From positions 34,488,659 through 34,552,658 of the forward strand of contig CM043789.1 of NCBI GenBank assembly GCA_023974075.1: DNA of 64,000 nt. Direction: 5' to 3'. The position numbers and the translations under genes were made by a program. The notes under the pieces were generated by a model. The model had not been told where the DNA came from. It ran no database searches and was given only the letters and a program-made list of their open reading frames with translations. Positions 46,410-59,362 of this stretch are shown here, in pieces (the first letter of the stretch is position 1; each line of letters opens with the position of its first letter). The stretch is from Chaenocephalus aceratus. Taxonomy: Eukaryota > Chordata > Actinopteri > Perciformes > Channichthyidae.

Positions 46410-49400
46410 ATGTCCACGGCTGTGCTGGCGCTCGTGGTGCGGATCCAGCGCAGAGGGAGCTGGGACCCGCAGTCCTGTAGCGTGCGGCTGAAGGGAAAGA
46501 CTGCCATAGTGACAGGAGCCAACACAGGTCGGTCCATTTAACGCGTTCATTCTGCAGGACTGTAACAAGGGTTGGCATGCACTAACGCAAAGTTACCAAT
46601 ATTAATGTGGCAAAAAGTCAGTGTTAGTCAATGTAAGTCCTGTTATTTATATGTTTCCCTCTTCCTAAAACCTGGTTCAAGCGTTTCTTTGAACAGCAGT
46701 TTGGATTTTGGATATTAAACAGGAAATGCCATTGGGAGGAACATTCTGACTCTCCTCTGACCATGAATTTGGTCGTAAACAGTCTAGGGTTTAACAAACT
46801 ATTAAAGCATGTGTAGTAATTTTCCGTAATCAATAAAAAAACAAAGAGTCTAAAGGTCACGCTTTGTGTGATGATTAGACTGCTAACAGAGAAGATATTG
46901 ATGGATTCTATTTGACTGATCAATAACTGAAATTGGTCTTGAACACAAACGACAACTCCAACGCCTAGTAAGGTTTACTATATGCTACAAACTCATTTTC
47001 ATTTAAAAAATCAATAAAAAAGTCTATAGGCCTAAGCGCCTTTCTCCAAGGCTAACGGACACACAACAACCACAAATGCTCAATCAAAATACTCAATAAC
47101 TTCCATGTCAGGCAGTGCAAATGCTACCATAATCACTTCAAACATAATGGTCTCCTACAAAACACTATTTGAATCATTTGGAGATTTTCTTTTGTGGAAA
47201 ATGTTCAAAACCCACCTGTTACCAGAATCATAAATTGTCTCATTCTGGTTTAACTACATCAACGAGTTGGAAATAATATTACTTTTTGCATAATTTCGGT
47301 GATTTTTTTATTGTGGTAAAACATAATAAAACTCCACTGTAATTTAATGCTACCGAAATTGTTTCACATTTCAATGTTTTGTTGGTTAAACTGAAACCAA
47401 TAGGTTTTGAAAAAATATGCATTTGCTCAGTCATGGTTAACATCGTTAAGGGAAAATATTCAATAACTTAAATATTATACAGTGAAGGGTGGCCAAAATC
47501 TCTTCATACATTATTGTTGTTATTATGTTTGTATATTACAAAAAAATATTGGTGGAATTTTCAATTACGTTTTACAATTGTTCTTCTGATTATGGTCTTC
47601 TGTTGGTTGTACTACACAAACATGAGGGAAATTGGTCCTTTGCTCCATCACATCACAACTTTAATGTTGTTGTGCGTCTACAGAATATGAAGCTGCCAAG
47701 ACATTTGGACCACTAGCTGGAGGAAAGCTCCCTGTGTCCTTTAGAAATATCTGGATTTAAGCCTGACTGGAATCCTTTAAAATAATGTTAGCCATATAGC
47801 CGAGAGCGTGAGAGCCATTAGTGGTGTTTTACCAGTTCTTGGATGGGACGGGAGACTGACTTCGAATCGATTCGGACTTGGCAATTTACGTATGTCATAA
47901 CCTGTTAGTGTATAGTATAACCAGCAGAAGACCATTCACGTGTGACATGAGAAGCACTATACTGCAAAAACGTGATGTTACAAGAACATTTTATACCAGA
48001 AATGTTCACCCAAATTAGCATATTTCTTCAGAACTTCAGCAGCAGCATATTTGAGCTTGTGGCAGTAACTGACAATATTGATTAAGCTCATCAGAGAAGT
48101 TGTTGTTTCTGAACCAGTTCTGGTGGTATGTCAACACAATGCAACCATCACCTTGCTACCTTTTCTCATAAAACGTGTATGTGTTCTCTTCTGCCTCACT
48201 TCAAGTAAGGCAGAGTTCTTCAAGTAAAAAACTTTCAAGAGCTAAAATTCCCCGGCAAGTTCATAATCTATCTTAGTTCTAACATCTAGCTGGCACCTGG
48301 GCTCAAAATTAGATGAATACAGCAGTTTAGTGACAGGATGAAACTTCAACCCTGCAAACACGGCCATTTGTGACCACTTGAAGCCCGGAACTGAGTCAGT
48401 GTAAACATGAAGAATTTTCTGTAGGATGATAAAATAGAAATAATTTCTCCAGAGGATCAGATTTTAAGACCTCTATTTAAAACGAGCAATGGACAAGGGC
48501 TTAAAACGCCAGCACATACTGGTAACTTTTCATATTCCACTTATAAGACACCAAACCTGCTGGAAATCACTTGAGGCTATTGACTCAAGGAACTTGACTT
48601 GGCAGACACAGGGACTACCTGCAAACTCCGCAAACATAGACAGGACTTAGTCACTTTTTAATGAGAGCATAAAAGGACAGATAACCAACCCTACCAGTTT
48701 ATTTAGATTTGAGGACAGTACACAACCCAGGCTTGCATTTATTCCACAAAACCACATGACTCAACATGCTTAAAATAGAGCCCTGAAAAGCTGATGTTAT
48801 CACGTATTGCAAGCCAAAGTTGTGCTCTCTTTGACTCCCTAGGAATTGGGAAGTTCATTGCCTTGGGACTTTGCACGTCGTGGGGCCCGTGTTATTCTGG
48901 CCTGCCGAAGCCAGGCCCGGGGGTCAGCGGCGCTTGAAGAAATCAGGAAGAAAACCGGAAACTCTGATGTGCACCTGCGTCTGGTGGATGTGTCTTCTCT
49001 GGACTCGGTCAGGGAGTTTGCTGAGGGGATTCTCAAAGAGGAAGAAGCGCTCCACATCCTTGTCAACAATGCTGCAGTATCAGGTGACAACATAGTTTAA
49101 TAGCAAAACTGGAATTATAAGCAACCACAACTTTTAACAAGAGTTACTGATAAATTCCATTCAGTATAAAAATGCAATACAACAGACAATATGTAATATC
49201 ATGCTATCGGAATTCTACTCAATCTTAAGGTATAGGCTACCCCCTGGACATTTCGATAATCATCAAAAAAAGATGATTTGGACAAAAAGATGCTGCATAT
49301 TTGGGCTAAATCGAAGATTGAAAATGTTATAATCAGGGCCGCCCCTGGCCAACTTGGGGCCCCAAGCGACATTGTGAGATGAGCCCCCCCCCCCCCTACC

Positions 49401-52355
49401 GACAGGAGTAAAAAAAATGTTTTTGGAAACAAAGTAGGCTACTTTGCAAATATAATTCCTGTTTATTATTATTATCAACACAGTTACTTTTTTATACAGT
49501 GAGGTAAATGGTAAATGTGCATGTATGTCGTTCAGTATGCGTTTACAGGTGAATACGTCAGCATTTCCTGCCAAATACTAGCCTCAAAAAGATTACAATA
49601 TAATTAATGCAAATAAAACTACTTCTACTACTAATAATAATCAATTCAATAATATAAATACTATATTATTGTATTGTAATATAGTTGTAATAGTCAAGAC
49701 AAAACATGCTTATTACATGATCAAAAACTGATATTTCTTAAATCTGTATTCAAATGTAGTTCCCTCTGTCAATTCAATTCAATTCAAAACCTTTATTTAT
49801 CCAGGTAAAATCCCATTGAGATCAATGATCTCTTTTTCAAGGGAGACCTGCAGAAAATGTGTCAGCAATGTATCAACAACTACACACACATTTCTATCAG
49901 TATTTCTCTGTGTTGTGGTTGACATGATGATGACTGTTAGGAGTTAAGGGGAGAGGCTGAGCATCACCATGAAATGTGCAAATTGACATAAAAATGAATA
50001 AAAGGGGAAAAATGCTCCATGTTTTTAGGCTGTAAACTTTAACTGTTATGTAAGCCAACTAGACAGTTTATCACTCTTCCTCCTGTACATTAGCAGATAA
50101 AAGGCATAACATACTTAAATGCATGTTAAATAAAAAATGCTGGAAATAACTGCATCTCCATTAGGGCTGCACGATTTTGGGAAAAAATCTAATTGCGATT
50201 TTTCTGACAAATATTGCGATTGCGATTCGAATTGCGATATTTATTTTTAAGCGACCCAATGGAAGTTTATTGTAAAATGCGGCCATAACTCCGGCTAGGA
50301 AGGTCGTATCAACATACTCCTGTCTCTAGCACCCCCGCAGCCCGAGCTACGAGTGAAAGAACTAAACTTACATGAAACTTCAGTTAAAGATTCACCCTTT
50401 TAGATGTAGAACATGTGATGGAGCGTTACTAACCTGACTCAGACGGTTTGTTTCACCAAACCATCTAAAGCTCCATTGGAAGCCATTTGGAAAGGGCAGG
50501 CACTTTCAAAAGCACTTAGCAGGTGATTGGATCAATCTGTCTATCACCTTCTATCATGGGCCACTTCAGATTGATTAGCAATGGCTGGTACATGTGGAGC
50601 ACAGCACTTCTGATTGGTGTGGATGACTGACACACAAGAAAAAGAAAAAAAATGTTGAAAAAAAAAAAATGTAAAAAAAAAAGTTTAAAAAAATCGCAGG
50701 CTTTGCGATTTGATAATCGCATCATCTCGAATCGCGATTTCGATTTAAAATCGATTAATCCTTCAGCCCTAATCTCCATTAGCCTATATGCTATGCAGAG
50801 ACTGCCGTCTTCATCTCGTGAATTGCAGCAGATGTTTTAATATGGCAATTGGCAATTTGACTTATACAACATTTGCAAGTTGTACATTTGACTCATACAA
50901 TAACCCACCTTCGAGTGATGCTCTAGTTTCTTCATGTTTTGTTTTTTTCCCCTCTTGCTTGCGCTGGACTGAAACTGTCTTTTCACCGACATCTCTTCAT
51001 CTGCACTAGTGGCCGTATCAAAGCCGTGATTGGTCAGATGTCGATTCATTGCAACGGTGTCGGGTTACAGATGTGCTCCCCTTGGCACCTCTCACTCTCA
51101 CTCTTGCGGGGGGTGCGCGGAGAACTGCGCACAGCAGCTGAGGCCCCCTGCGCAAGGCGGGGCCCCATGCAGCCTGCGTGATTGGCCTGTAGGGAGGGGC
51201 GGCCCTAGTTATAATGGACTCAAATACTCATTCCACAATGGAAAAATCCAGTCACCATGTGTTACACATCTGGAAGTAAAGAAAAGACATGCCTGTTGGA
51301 GTCTCTAACCAAAATAATTTTGCAAACTGACCCACTGCTATTTATAAGACAACTAACCATACTACAAACAGACCCAGCTCAAAAATGCAATAAAATCTGA
51401 TGCCATATCAGCAACAAGTTCGTTTTGAGAAAACATTATCTCCTCATGACCTGACTGTGTGTTTATGTGTACATTTAAATCTTACCTAATTTCAACCATC
51501 AGGCTATCCTAGGGAGATAACCAAAGACGGGTTAGATGCTTCTTTTGCCACAAACCACCTGGGACCGTTCCTCCTCACCAACCTGCTCCTGGGTAAGACT
51601 CTGCAGTCTCACTTTATTACAGAAGCTTTATTGTGGATATGAACTGACTATCACGGGTCATTCTTATGTAAATATTTATAATAAACAACATCTTTCTCTC
51701 TGCTTCTTTTCCCTTTTCTGACTCACTCCAGACCTGATGAAGCGTTCTGCTCCAGCACGCATTGTCACCCTCTCCTCGGTCAACCACAAGAAGGGCGAAG
51801 TGGACTTCTCTCACTTTCGCGGCGAGAACCTCAACTATTTCATGGATATCGTCTACAACCACACGAAGCTGCACAATATCATCTGTACCAACGAGCTAGC
51901 ACGCAGGCTAGAAGGGACAGGTAGGATCAAATGAAGATGTTTTTTGGATTATCAATCATCAGTATGGATAATGCATGGGCTTTCCTGTTGAACAAGTGCT
52001 ACAAAAAGTAAAGTCTGGGTTTTCAGAAGCAATAAAGATCAGTAAATAACACATCGGGAAAAATAGAAGAAATTCACCTTTTTTATAATTTGTAAGCTGC
52101 CTTTTGGTTGTGACCGGTCATTTACTAAATGCTTACTTAAGAGTACTAGAATAATTGTCAATCTTTACTGATCACACATCTAAGTGTATTTATTTCAACC
52201 ATTTGAACTTATAGTTCCTAAATGAAGCAGATGAAGGCTCACAGGCATTCTTTTAGCAAAACAGCTGAAACTAATTTTCTAAGTCACCTGAGGAGATCAG
52301 AAAAAGAAATCTGTAGAGGAAACCCAGTCACTGTTTCTGTTTTTCATCTCTCTCT

Positions 52356-52414
<59 letters not shown>

Positions 52415-54392
52415 TTTATGCAGGTGTCACCGCAAACTCCGTCCACCCTGGTATTGTCACAACTGAAGTGTTGAGACACTATCCCTGGGGTGTTCGTTTT
52501 CTTTTCAACCTCATTGGATTTTTCTTTTTCAAGGTCAGTACTGTGTTGCATTATACGTTGCAGAGTCAATGTCCACATTCATGTCTCCACTGTCTTCATG
52601 TCTTGCAACCATCAAGGTAGAATGTGATTGATTAATGTTCAGGAGCATCCTTTTGTTATATGAAGCCACTCCACTAGTTGGCTGGCTTTAGAGGTAAAAG
52701 ACTTGTTTGGTGAATCAATATTGTGAATTTGTATTAAGTCAATCATCACGCTGATCGTCTGCTTGCTCACTTAGAGAGGAAATAGGTTTATTTACAAGAA
52801 AACGTGTGTTATATTCCTTTAACTGGAGGCTAGAAATACTACAACTGAACCTTTCAGTATTAAACACTTAATATATTTGGGAACTCCTTGACATAAAATA
52901 ACAAACCATCATCCATATAAAGTAGGGCATCTGGATATAGAATTAAAAGCCACCATAGGCTCAAACTCTAATTAGAAGTCAGGATGTTTGGAGATATGTT
53001 ATTAATGATTAGCTCTGACAGCCAGGACTGAAGGTCAATGTGCAAAGATGACTAGCTGATCACATCAAAGTAATAATTGGCCTCCATGCTTAAAAGCCCA
53101 TTTGCGTTTCACATCTGGTAGTATGAACTGAATGTATTCATCATGCTTCCAGGGAAACTTTTGTTTTCATTACAGGCTTTGTTCCAGACCTCCAGCAAGT
53201 CAGTGAGAGTCAGCCCTTAAAACAACAATTTGGAATCATTACAACCTAGATTTATATGTTGAAATTAAGTTGCTGCGATATCGAATAGCGTCTTTACTTA
53301 AAAGTTCAAGAAACTCACTGCCACCTGAAAACAAACAGAAATGGGTTTAAATAAGTCAACAATGTATATTAGGAAACGTGTTTGTTTTTGTGGGTGAAAC
53401 TGGAGGAGAAGGCATTTCAATTGGTCCCTCGGGAAAACAGTGAACTGTGAAAACATCAAGGAAGGTGCAATTACAGATGAACTGAGACGTTGTTCTGTAA
53501 ACTTGAATGGAGATTTGGAAGAGAACATGATGTGTTACAGCTTAGTTTTGTTTTTTGACCGACTGCAGTGTTTTCTCAGAATTGCCATCACATTGTTTAT
53601 GTGTGTTTATACAAATAGCTTACTGGAACACACCGATAACAGCATTATGTAGCAGTAAAAATCAATGTTGGAAGAAGTACTCAGATCCTTTACGTAAGAA
53701 AAAGTACAAATGTTGTGCAAAAGTATTGGCATCAAAATATACAATATGCATAATGAATCTTTTCAAAGTATAATGTTAAATTGTTTATTATCTGATCCTG
53801 TGTTTGATACCTGTAAGAGCATTTTAGTACTGTAGTTTGTGAATGTTGGACTGTTGAATTTAGATACTTGAAATACTGTGTACAGTACTGCATATACCAT
53901 ATCAGCAAATCATGTGTTCTTAAATATACAAAGTAGTAACTTTTAAAATAAATGTGGAGTATAATATTTGCCTCTGAAATGTAGCCTCAAGTAAAGTACA
54001 GAATACTTTACTTGAGTAAATATACTTTATACCACTCATTCATCCATTCCAAACTCTGTGTGTATCTAAGCTTAACATCTGGTTATACTATACACACATC
54101 AGTGAGGAGATAACTTCTTGGCTGCATATCTGAACCGGCGCAGATAATATCTGTCCTTTTTGTTAACTGTGCTCTCACATTGTTTCCTTCACCACTCTTG
54201 TGTTCCTCTCAGACTCCAGAGGAGGGTGCAGTCAGCTCGATCTACTGTGCGTTGGCAGAGGAAATGGAGGGGATAACTGGGAAGTATTGTGACTGCGACT
54301 GCCACTTGGTCCTCCCCGCCCCTTTAGCTCGAGACGCTGCCCTCGCGGTCAAGGACTTTGAGATCTGCGAGAGGCTGACATCAAAGCTCTGA
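46410..54392 (+). CDS. Short-chain dehydrogenase/reductase, DHRS13/RDH-like (six exons, one frameshift)
   Basis: Exons 46410-46527, 48843-49083, 51503-51592, 51732-51920, 52424-52533 and 54213-54392, all with GT-AG introns and consistent phase, encode an SDR of about 308 aa. The start ATG follows an in-frame TAA. The cofactor motif TGANTGIG spans exons 1/2; NNAA follows; catalytic Ser is in VTLSSVNH and the YNHTK motif supplies the Tyr and Lys. VHPGIVTTEV and a hydrophobic FLFNLIGFFFF segment suggest a membrane-associated retinol-dehydrogenase-type enzyme, probably NADP(H)-dependent. Exon 2 has GGG at 48865-48867 where GG is needed; summed exons are 928 bp, 927 without it. Either the gene is broken or the base is an assembly error. 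AATAAA lies at 54634. DHRS13 versus RDH12/14 needs a search. Confidence 0.85.
46528..48842 (+). other. Intron 1 of the dehydrogenase gene
   Basis: AT-rich, no recognised gene. A stretch near 47855 (CTTGGATGGGACGGGAGACTG) faintly resembles 5S RNA but lacks the rest. Confidence 0.6.
49768..49850 (-). mobile_element. Retroelement 3' tail, minus orientation
   Basis: (AATTC)n followed by AAAACCTTTATTTATCCAGG + TAAAATCCCATTGAGATCA; on the minus strand this is a dispersed fish retroelement end with an AATAAA signal. Confidence 0.5.
50162..50771. mobile_element. hAT MITE, 610 bp, nested
   Basis: Termini TAGGGCTGCACGATT and (inverse) TAGGGCTGAAGGATT, flanked by an exact 8-bp duplication ATCTCCAT at 50154-50161 and 50772-50779. 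The interior is rich in TTGCGAT/ATCGCAA motifs. It lies inside the 49334-51207 hAT. Confidence 0.9.
52345..52411 (+). repeat. (TC)n(TG)n tract at the 3' end of intron 4
   Basis: TCTCTCTCTCTG then about 26 TG units, followed by TTTGTTTATGCAG and exon 5 at 52424. The repeat occupies the position of the polypyrimidine tract of the dehydrogenase gene. Confidence 0.9.
53668..54040. mobile_element. MITE with ACTTGAGTAAA repeats in intron 5
   Basis: GGAAGAAGTACTCAGATCCTTTACG at the left and TACTTTACTTGAGTAAATATAC at the right; same family as 7735-8225. Confidence 0.6.
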
Positions 54393-54633
54393 GACAACTA
54401 TCAGGCAAACGGAGGCTTGATAACAGAAACGGGGTCAAATTCCACCCTCACTTACTACACCTCTTGAGTGAAAATTTGTGACATAATGTGTCTTTAAAAT
54501 CATCAGGAGATGTTTCTGAATACAATTTGATTGAAGTAATTTTAAACTCAATTAAAAAAATTGCTTTTTGCTTTTTTGTGAACACTATACCAAATATGTA
54601 ATGTCGCTTTGATTCAGGTTTGATAACCAGTGC

Positions 54634-54753
54634 AATAAAAAGGGGTTTCGTGAGACATGCTGACATCACGCGGCCAACTCATACTTCCATTCTTCTTCAG
54701 AAAATGACAACAGACGTTCAATACAGTATGTGAACATTCACTTCCCTTTTATT
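54634..54753. terminator. Convergent poly(A) signals of the dehydrogenase and motilin genes
   Basis: AATAAA on + at 54634-54639 (after the dehydrogenase stop) and AATAAA on - at 54753-54748 (after the motilin stop at 54838). The genes are tail to tail, with 3' ends that could overlap. Confidence 0.65.
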
Positions 54754-54837
54754 GGATGATTCATTAAAGCATAATAAAACATTCAGTGCTTTTTGAAGAG
54801 TTTGTACAGCGTTCATCCCCTGGTGTCTTCACCCTGG

Positions 54838-56108
54838 CTATTTGGCTGTGGAGACAGAGATAAAGAAAGAACAGCATAAGGTTTTGATCCAATCACTATC
54901 ACTTGTAAGTGTGTATAATAAAAGAAGATACAAGGCCATGTTGTACTGTAGGTTTGCTTTTTTTAATAGACTCTATACTGTCCATCTTCTTAAACACTTT
55001 ACCTTTCTGACGTTCCTCCACTATATCATGGATGATCTCTTCGAGGACCGGAGCAACCTGAGCTAGCTGTTCGGGTGAAAGACGGATGGCAATCTCCACA
55101 GTTTTATCCTGGACAAACAGAAGAAGAAGTGTTAATGGCCTGTATTCAACATTGCTGTGGTGAAAACAATATTGTGGGTCAGAGGTGTGTGTGTGTGTTT
55201 CTGAGTGTGTGTTTGTGTGCGAGTGTGTGTGCTCACAGGATTGCCATGTTCCACCTCAGGAAGCTGTTGGACTGTAACCTCTTCAAACTGACCGTCCTCT
55301 GATCGAGGCTCCATGTCCTTTCTACCTTCTCTCTCCTGCAGCATACAAACACACATTTACACAACAATAAAAACCTACTGTCATACAGTTAGGAAAAACA
55401 AACGTGAAAGAAAATGGAAAACTACAATGAGACCGTTTGGTCTTCTCCATTCATTCTGTCTTTGTCCAGTATACAGAGCCACAATGCTTACAGAAATCCC
55501 TCTAACAATACTAATGTTTTTGTTTCCTCAGCCTATAGTTTGTCACCTTCACACTGAGAACATCTGCTTGACCTATTTCTCTAACTTAATTATTCATATT
55601 TTGCCAAATTAAAGTACCCAATTAGACATCTCAAACTAAATATTAATCCGGATTTGATATTCCATCTTTCCAGTTGGATAACATTGACTCACAGTTGCAA
55701 AAAGTGGAGATGTGTTTTCATTAGCAAGTATAGATTGTTATTTATTTATGCATGTTATTCTATTCATTGATTCGTTGTTTGGCAATTAAATGTCTTAAAC
55801 GAAACAGAGATGTGTTGTCGTCCAATTAAAACCCAAATATCGGGGTGAATCTCATAACTGAGAAACTGATATCAAGTAAATCCACAGGACAAAAAAATTG
55901 ATGAAAAAGCTCTTATGAGAGTTTAGTGGGAGTATGACATCACAACTGTGACTCAGGCTCTCCGTCCAATCAGACACGAGCTGCTTACCTTCATCAGCAT
56001 CATCTCTTTGGGACTGAAGAAGGTGATGTGTCCCTCCGTCCTCTCAGCCAGCAGCACCACTAGGCACGCCAGCACCAAACAACCTGTCACTGCTCCACGC
56101 ATGCTCAT
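54838..56108 (-). CDS. mln: Motilin precursor
   Basis: Coding exons 56108-55989, 55335-55237, 55108-55003 and 54845-54838, with GT-AG introns, sum to 333 bp (110 aa). MSMRGAVTGCLVLACLVVLL is a clear signal peptide. The mature hormone starts HITFFSPKEMMLMK at the end of the first coding exon and continues EREG into the next, followed by the dibasic RK cleavage site, as in other fish motilins. The rest is the acidic propeptide (MEPRSEDGQFEEVTVQQLPE, then AIRLSPEQLAQVAPVLEEII), ending AK-stop. Motilin is a gut hormone that acts on the motilin receptor to stimulate smooth-muscle contraction. All reading frames are open. A second in-frame ATG at 56102 could also be the start. Confidence 0.93.
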
Positions 56109-56589
56109 TCTGCTCTGTTCTGGACACACACACACACACGTTCAAATACAAACACATTACATATAGGCACACATGCAGAACAATGTTTCCACACCAACAT
56201 GGGGTGAACTGAGGCCAAGTCACTTACAGAATGTTCTTTTAGCAGTTGGAAAGAGTCAAAATAGGTCAAACAAAATCAAAATTAGACAGTGAGTGTGTGT
56301 GCCAGATAACTAAATTTAGAGTAACAAGGACACATGTCATTATGCAAGGGTCGACAAATAGTTGATAGAGAAAGAAAGAGGCGGGGGGAGTAGATGGGGG
56401 GAGAGAGGCGTGGAAGTAACAAACAACAGGCAAGATAAGAGAATGAGTGGACCAGCCATACTTTACAACAGCAAGACAGCTCTGTACACAATGTAAGACA
56501 GGACGTCGCAGAGAAGAAAGACAGGAGCAACAGACAGCGGGGGTTAGAGACTGGAGGGTGAGTGAGAGGAGAAGACATATGTTACTCAC

Positions 56590-56690
56590 GTGCTGTGTCA
56601 GCTTTGGTCAGTTGTTTAAAGAAGTGTGCGTTAGGATGAGCAGGGCTGAACTGTTCTGAGCGTCTGCTTGTCCCGGGCAGCCTTTATACC
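56590..56690 (-). promoter_or_regulatory. mln: Motilin core promoter and 5' UTR exon
   Basis: TATAAA on the minus strand at 56688-56683 predicts transcription starting near 56655-56660. The non-coding first exon then ends at 56590 before a consensus donor GTGAGT. The acceptor of exon 2 is at 56120-56121, eleven bases upstream of the start codon. Confidence 0.7.
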
Positions 56691-56699
56691 GAGCCCTCT

Positions 56700-57960
56700 C
56701 CTGATCCCTGAGCTTTTACTGACCTCCCTCACATCCGCTCCTCAACAGGCTCCTTCAGCACTCTCCTCCATGCTCCTGGAAACACACATATTACTCAGGA
56801 ATCTGGCTTTCGTATTAGTTATTAGGGTAGTAAGCCTGCCATGCTGTTACTTAGTTGACCTTTAACACGAATGACAATAGGAGACATTGATGAGAAAAAG
56901 GAAAAGGAAGATGAATTTGAAAGAAGATAAACCAGAAGAACAACTTGGTTAAAAGGGAATGTGTGAATTTTACATGAGTTAAAGAATAAAAGTATTAGCA
57001 CCAAATTATATGAAAACTAAAATGGTTCATTATGCTGTATGGCCTGATTCAGGGAATTTCTCAATTATACTTTTTAATATTATTTCCTATGCGTTACACA
57101 GATGGATATCCACAAAAATAGTACATAAATAAAAAATGAAAAATACATATATTAAAATAATCAAATCAATATTATCTAAAAGCACAAAAGAGCAGGAATA
57201 CATAAACAAAAAGTGTTAAAGCTAAATTAAAGTGAAATCTGTATACATCATTAAAATGTCAATGTAGGAGATAGTAGGACTTATTTAAATTAACTTATAT
57301 AAAGTGTATCTGCTGTGTCAAAATTAAATAGAGTTATCAAATATATGTAGTGGAGTGGAAATAAAAATATGTTTGTCTCTGAATTGGAGTGTAGTAGATA
57401 ATAAAGTGGAAAAAAGTGGAAAACGTGGAAAACTCAAGTACAGAACTTTGGTAAAAGTACTAAAAGAAACTTGTCGCATATTGACTGCGGGTTTTGTGTG
57501 AGCTACAGGACACATGTGTTCCTCACATACTGAAAAGGGCTGATATGTTAGTAAAGTGTTACACAGAAATCTCTTATATCATGCTATTAACCTTCATATG
57601 AAGAAGATAAAACTAACTAATTCATAACTCATTTTAAAACCGACTACTGCTAACTGAGAAACCAAATCTGTGCCTTTCAGTCACCAAGTTAAATATGGAA
57701 ACAAATTATAGCGAGTAAGATGCTTGAATTTGATTGCACTTAGGTGAAAGTACCGTCATATTTTTCATTAAAAATTATAAATGTGCGAGTTTTTTATGTA
57801 AGATTTTGAATGATCAATTGGTGATAAATGATTGGTAGATTCATTAAATAGTAGACAGACAATGAATCTTAAACTGTTTTGAAACTGGAGTGATACTTTT
57901 TGTTTTTAAATGGTAAAACACAAATTATGCACTGGTTTCAGCTTAATACAGTATACTGGA
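56700..57960. other. Intergenic region upstream of motilin
   Basis: AT-rich; no gene seen. 57350-57470 is a fragment of the ACTCAAGTA-type MITE seen at 7735. Confidence 0.5.
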
Positions 57961-57969
57961 CTTTAATTC

Positions 57970-57973
57970 TGTG

Positions 57974-58033
<60 letters not shown>

Positions 58034-58052
58034 TGGGTGTGGGTGTGGGTGT

Positions 58053-58084
<32 letters not shown>
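57970..58084. repeat. Compound (GT)n(GGTGTG)n(GT)n microsatellite
   Basis: A GT tract with one GC interruption, then a block of GGTGTG hexamers (58028-58060), then GT again. Confidence 0.95.
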
Positions 58085-58085
<1 letters not shown>

Positions 58086-59050
58086 ATAAATGTTCTGCTC
58101 TTAGCTAATATCCAACATAATGTGACATTTATGGCGTGCCGTTGATGTACAAACAGACCCACATGCATCCGTTCCTCGGTAACATCATGACCCTAAAGAA
58201 CTCTAACAATGCTTTTCCTACAAATAACACTCATCGCAGGATATATTTATTATTATTTCACCCTGCAGGAGTGGACTATTAAAAGTATAGCCACCACTGT
58301 ATCTTGTTTAGTGCACTTCAATGACACAAGCACAGCTTTGTATCTCCTCTGGCACTTCTAGTAACGCCACAATGACGCACAAACCATGGTTACATTTTTT
58401 CATCACCTAACAAAAGTCTCTTTAAAGGTTTCTCTTATGTACACGTATAGTTGATTTGCCTTTAGCCATATAAAGTGTTCAGAGCTTTATTTCAAACCCA
58501 GTTGGAGTAGCCAAAATCAGTGCACATGTCTTAAATACTGCTCACTGCACTGACTAGTACCGTTGGATGTTTCCGTTAAAAGATAAATCTGTCAATATTC
58601 TATACATTCTTAATAAATCCAAAAACGACAAATTCCCAACAAAGACAAATAAAGTGGTTAATTAATGCAATTGTCAATTATTTGAAACTGGGGGAGAAGG
58701 CAATGACAAAATATTTGTCAGCAACTGTTGTGATAATTTATGTAACTTTTAAGTAGCCTATGTTTAAAAAAAATGCAACCATCAAAAACTGGTTTCAGCT
58801 TCAATATATTTGAGCTAAAGTCAAAATTATGAATAAATATTTTATTTTGATGTTTTTTGTGTATAGGCTACTTGTCAGACCAAACAAGATATTTCACCAC
58901 GAACCTGAATACTAGACTTTCATGTGTCAAAACAAAATCATCAAACTTCACTAGATAACAAATTACTTCAGTAATTCTTTATCATTACTAAGTCCCAGAG
59001 AAACATCCTGCTGTCTAAAATACATACTAAAGCACTTATGCTCATTTATT
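58085..59050. other. AT-rich region, no gene seen
   Basis: Only short random ORFs; no element boundaries recognised. The 5' end of the L2 LINE may lie near the right edge. Confidence 0.4.
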
Positions 59051-59362
59051 TGTGGCAGAAAATAGTCCCCAACAAATGCACTGTTGCTTATCTTTCTTAC
59101 AGTGCAGACGCTTTTCTGCTTGCTCTTGCCTCTGCTTACTTTTTATGCTGATTTTCCTATTCTTATTCTCTGAAAACTTCGAGCAGCGGCTCCTGGACAT
59201 TAACTTATCACTGGGACAGTTCATCTTCGTAAATAGACGGAGGGTTTCAGCCATATTTCAACATTTTTACGACGACCTCAGTCTTACAGTAGCGTGGCCT
59301 AGCAACAGCTAAAGCCTGGTAGGCTACTGCATGCTATTTAGCTTAAGCTAGTTGGTAGCAAA

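Larger units (their letters stand above)
49334..51207. mobile_element. hAT element, 1.87 kb, in intron 2 of the dehydrogenase gene
   Basis: Termini CAGGGCCGCCCCT (49334) and the inverse of TAGGGCCGCCCCT (to 51207), with an exact 8-bp duplication GTTATAAT at 49326-49333 and 51208-51215. It carries other insertions: a retroelement tail at about 49770-49850 and a hAT MITE at 50162-50771. No transposase frame survives. Confidence 0.85.

Noticed and set aside
46296..46578. Minus-strand ORFs over dehydrogenase exon 1
   Set aside because: They are shadows of the + strand coding exon, which has the SDR cofactor motif and a proper donor.
47840..47880. 5S rRNA or 5S-derived SINE
   Set aside because: Only a CTTGGATGGGA-like stretch matches; the rest of the internal promoter and the structure are missing.
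48846..49100. Exon 2 frame with an internal start as an independent short gene
   Set aside because: The exon edges, phase and SDR motifs fit the six-exon gene; the apparent start is produced by the extra G.
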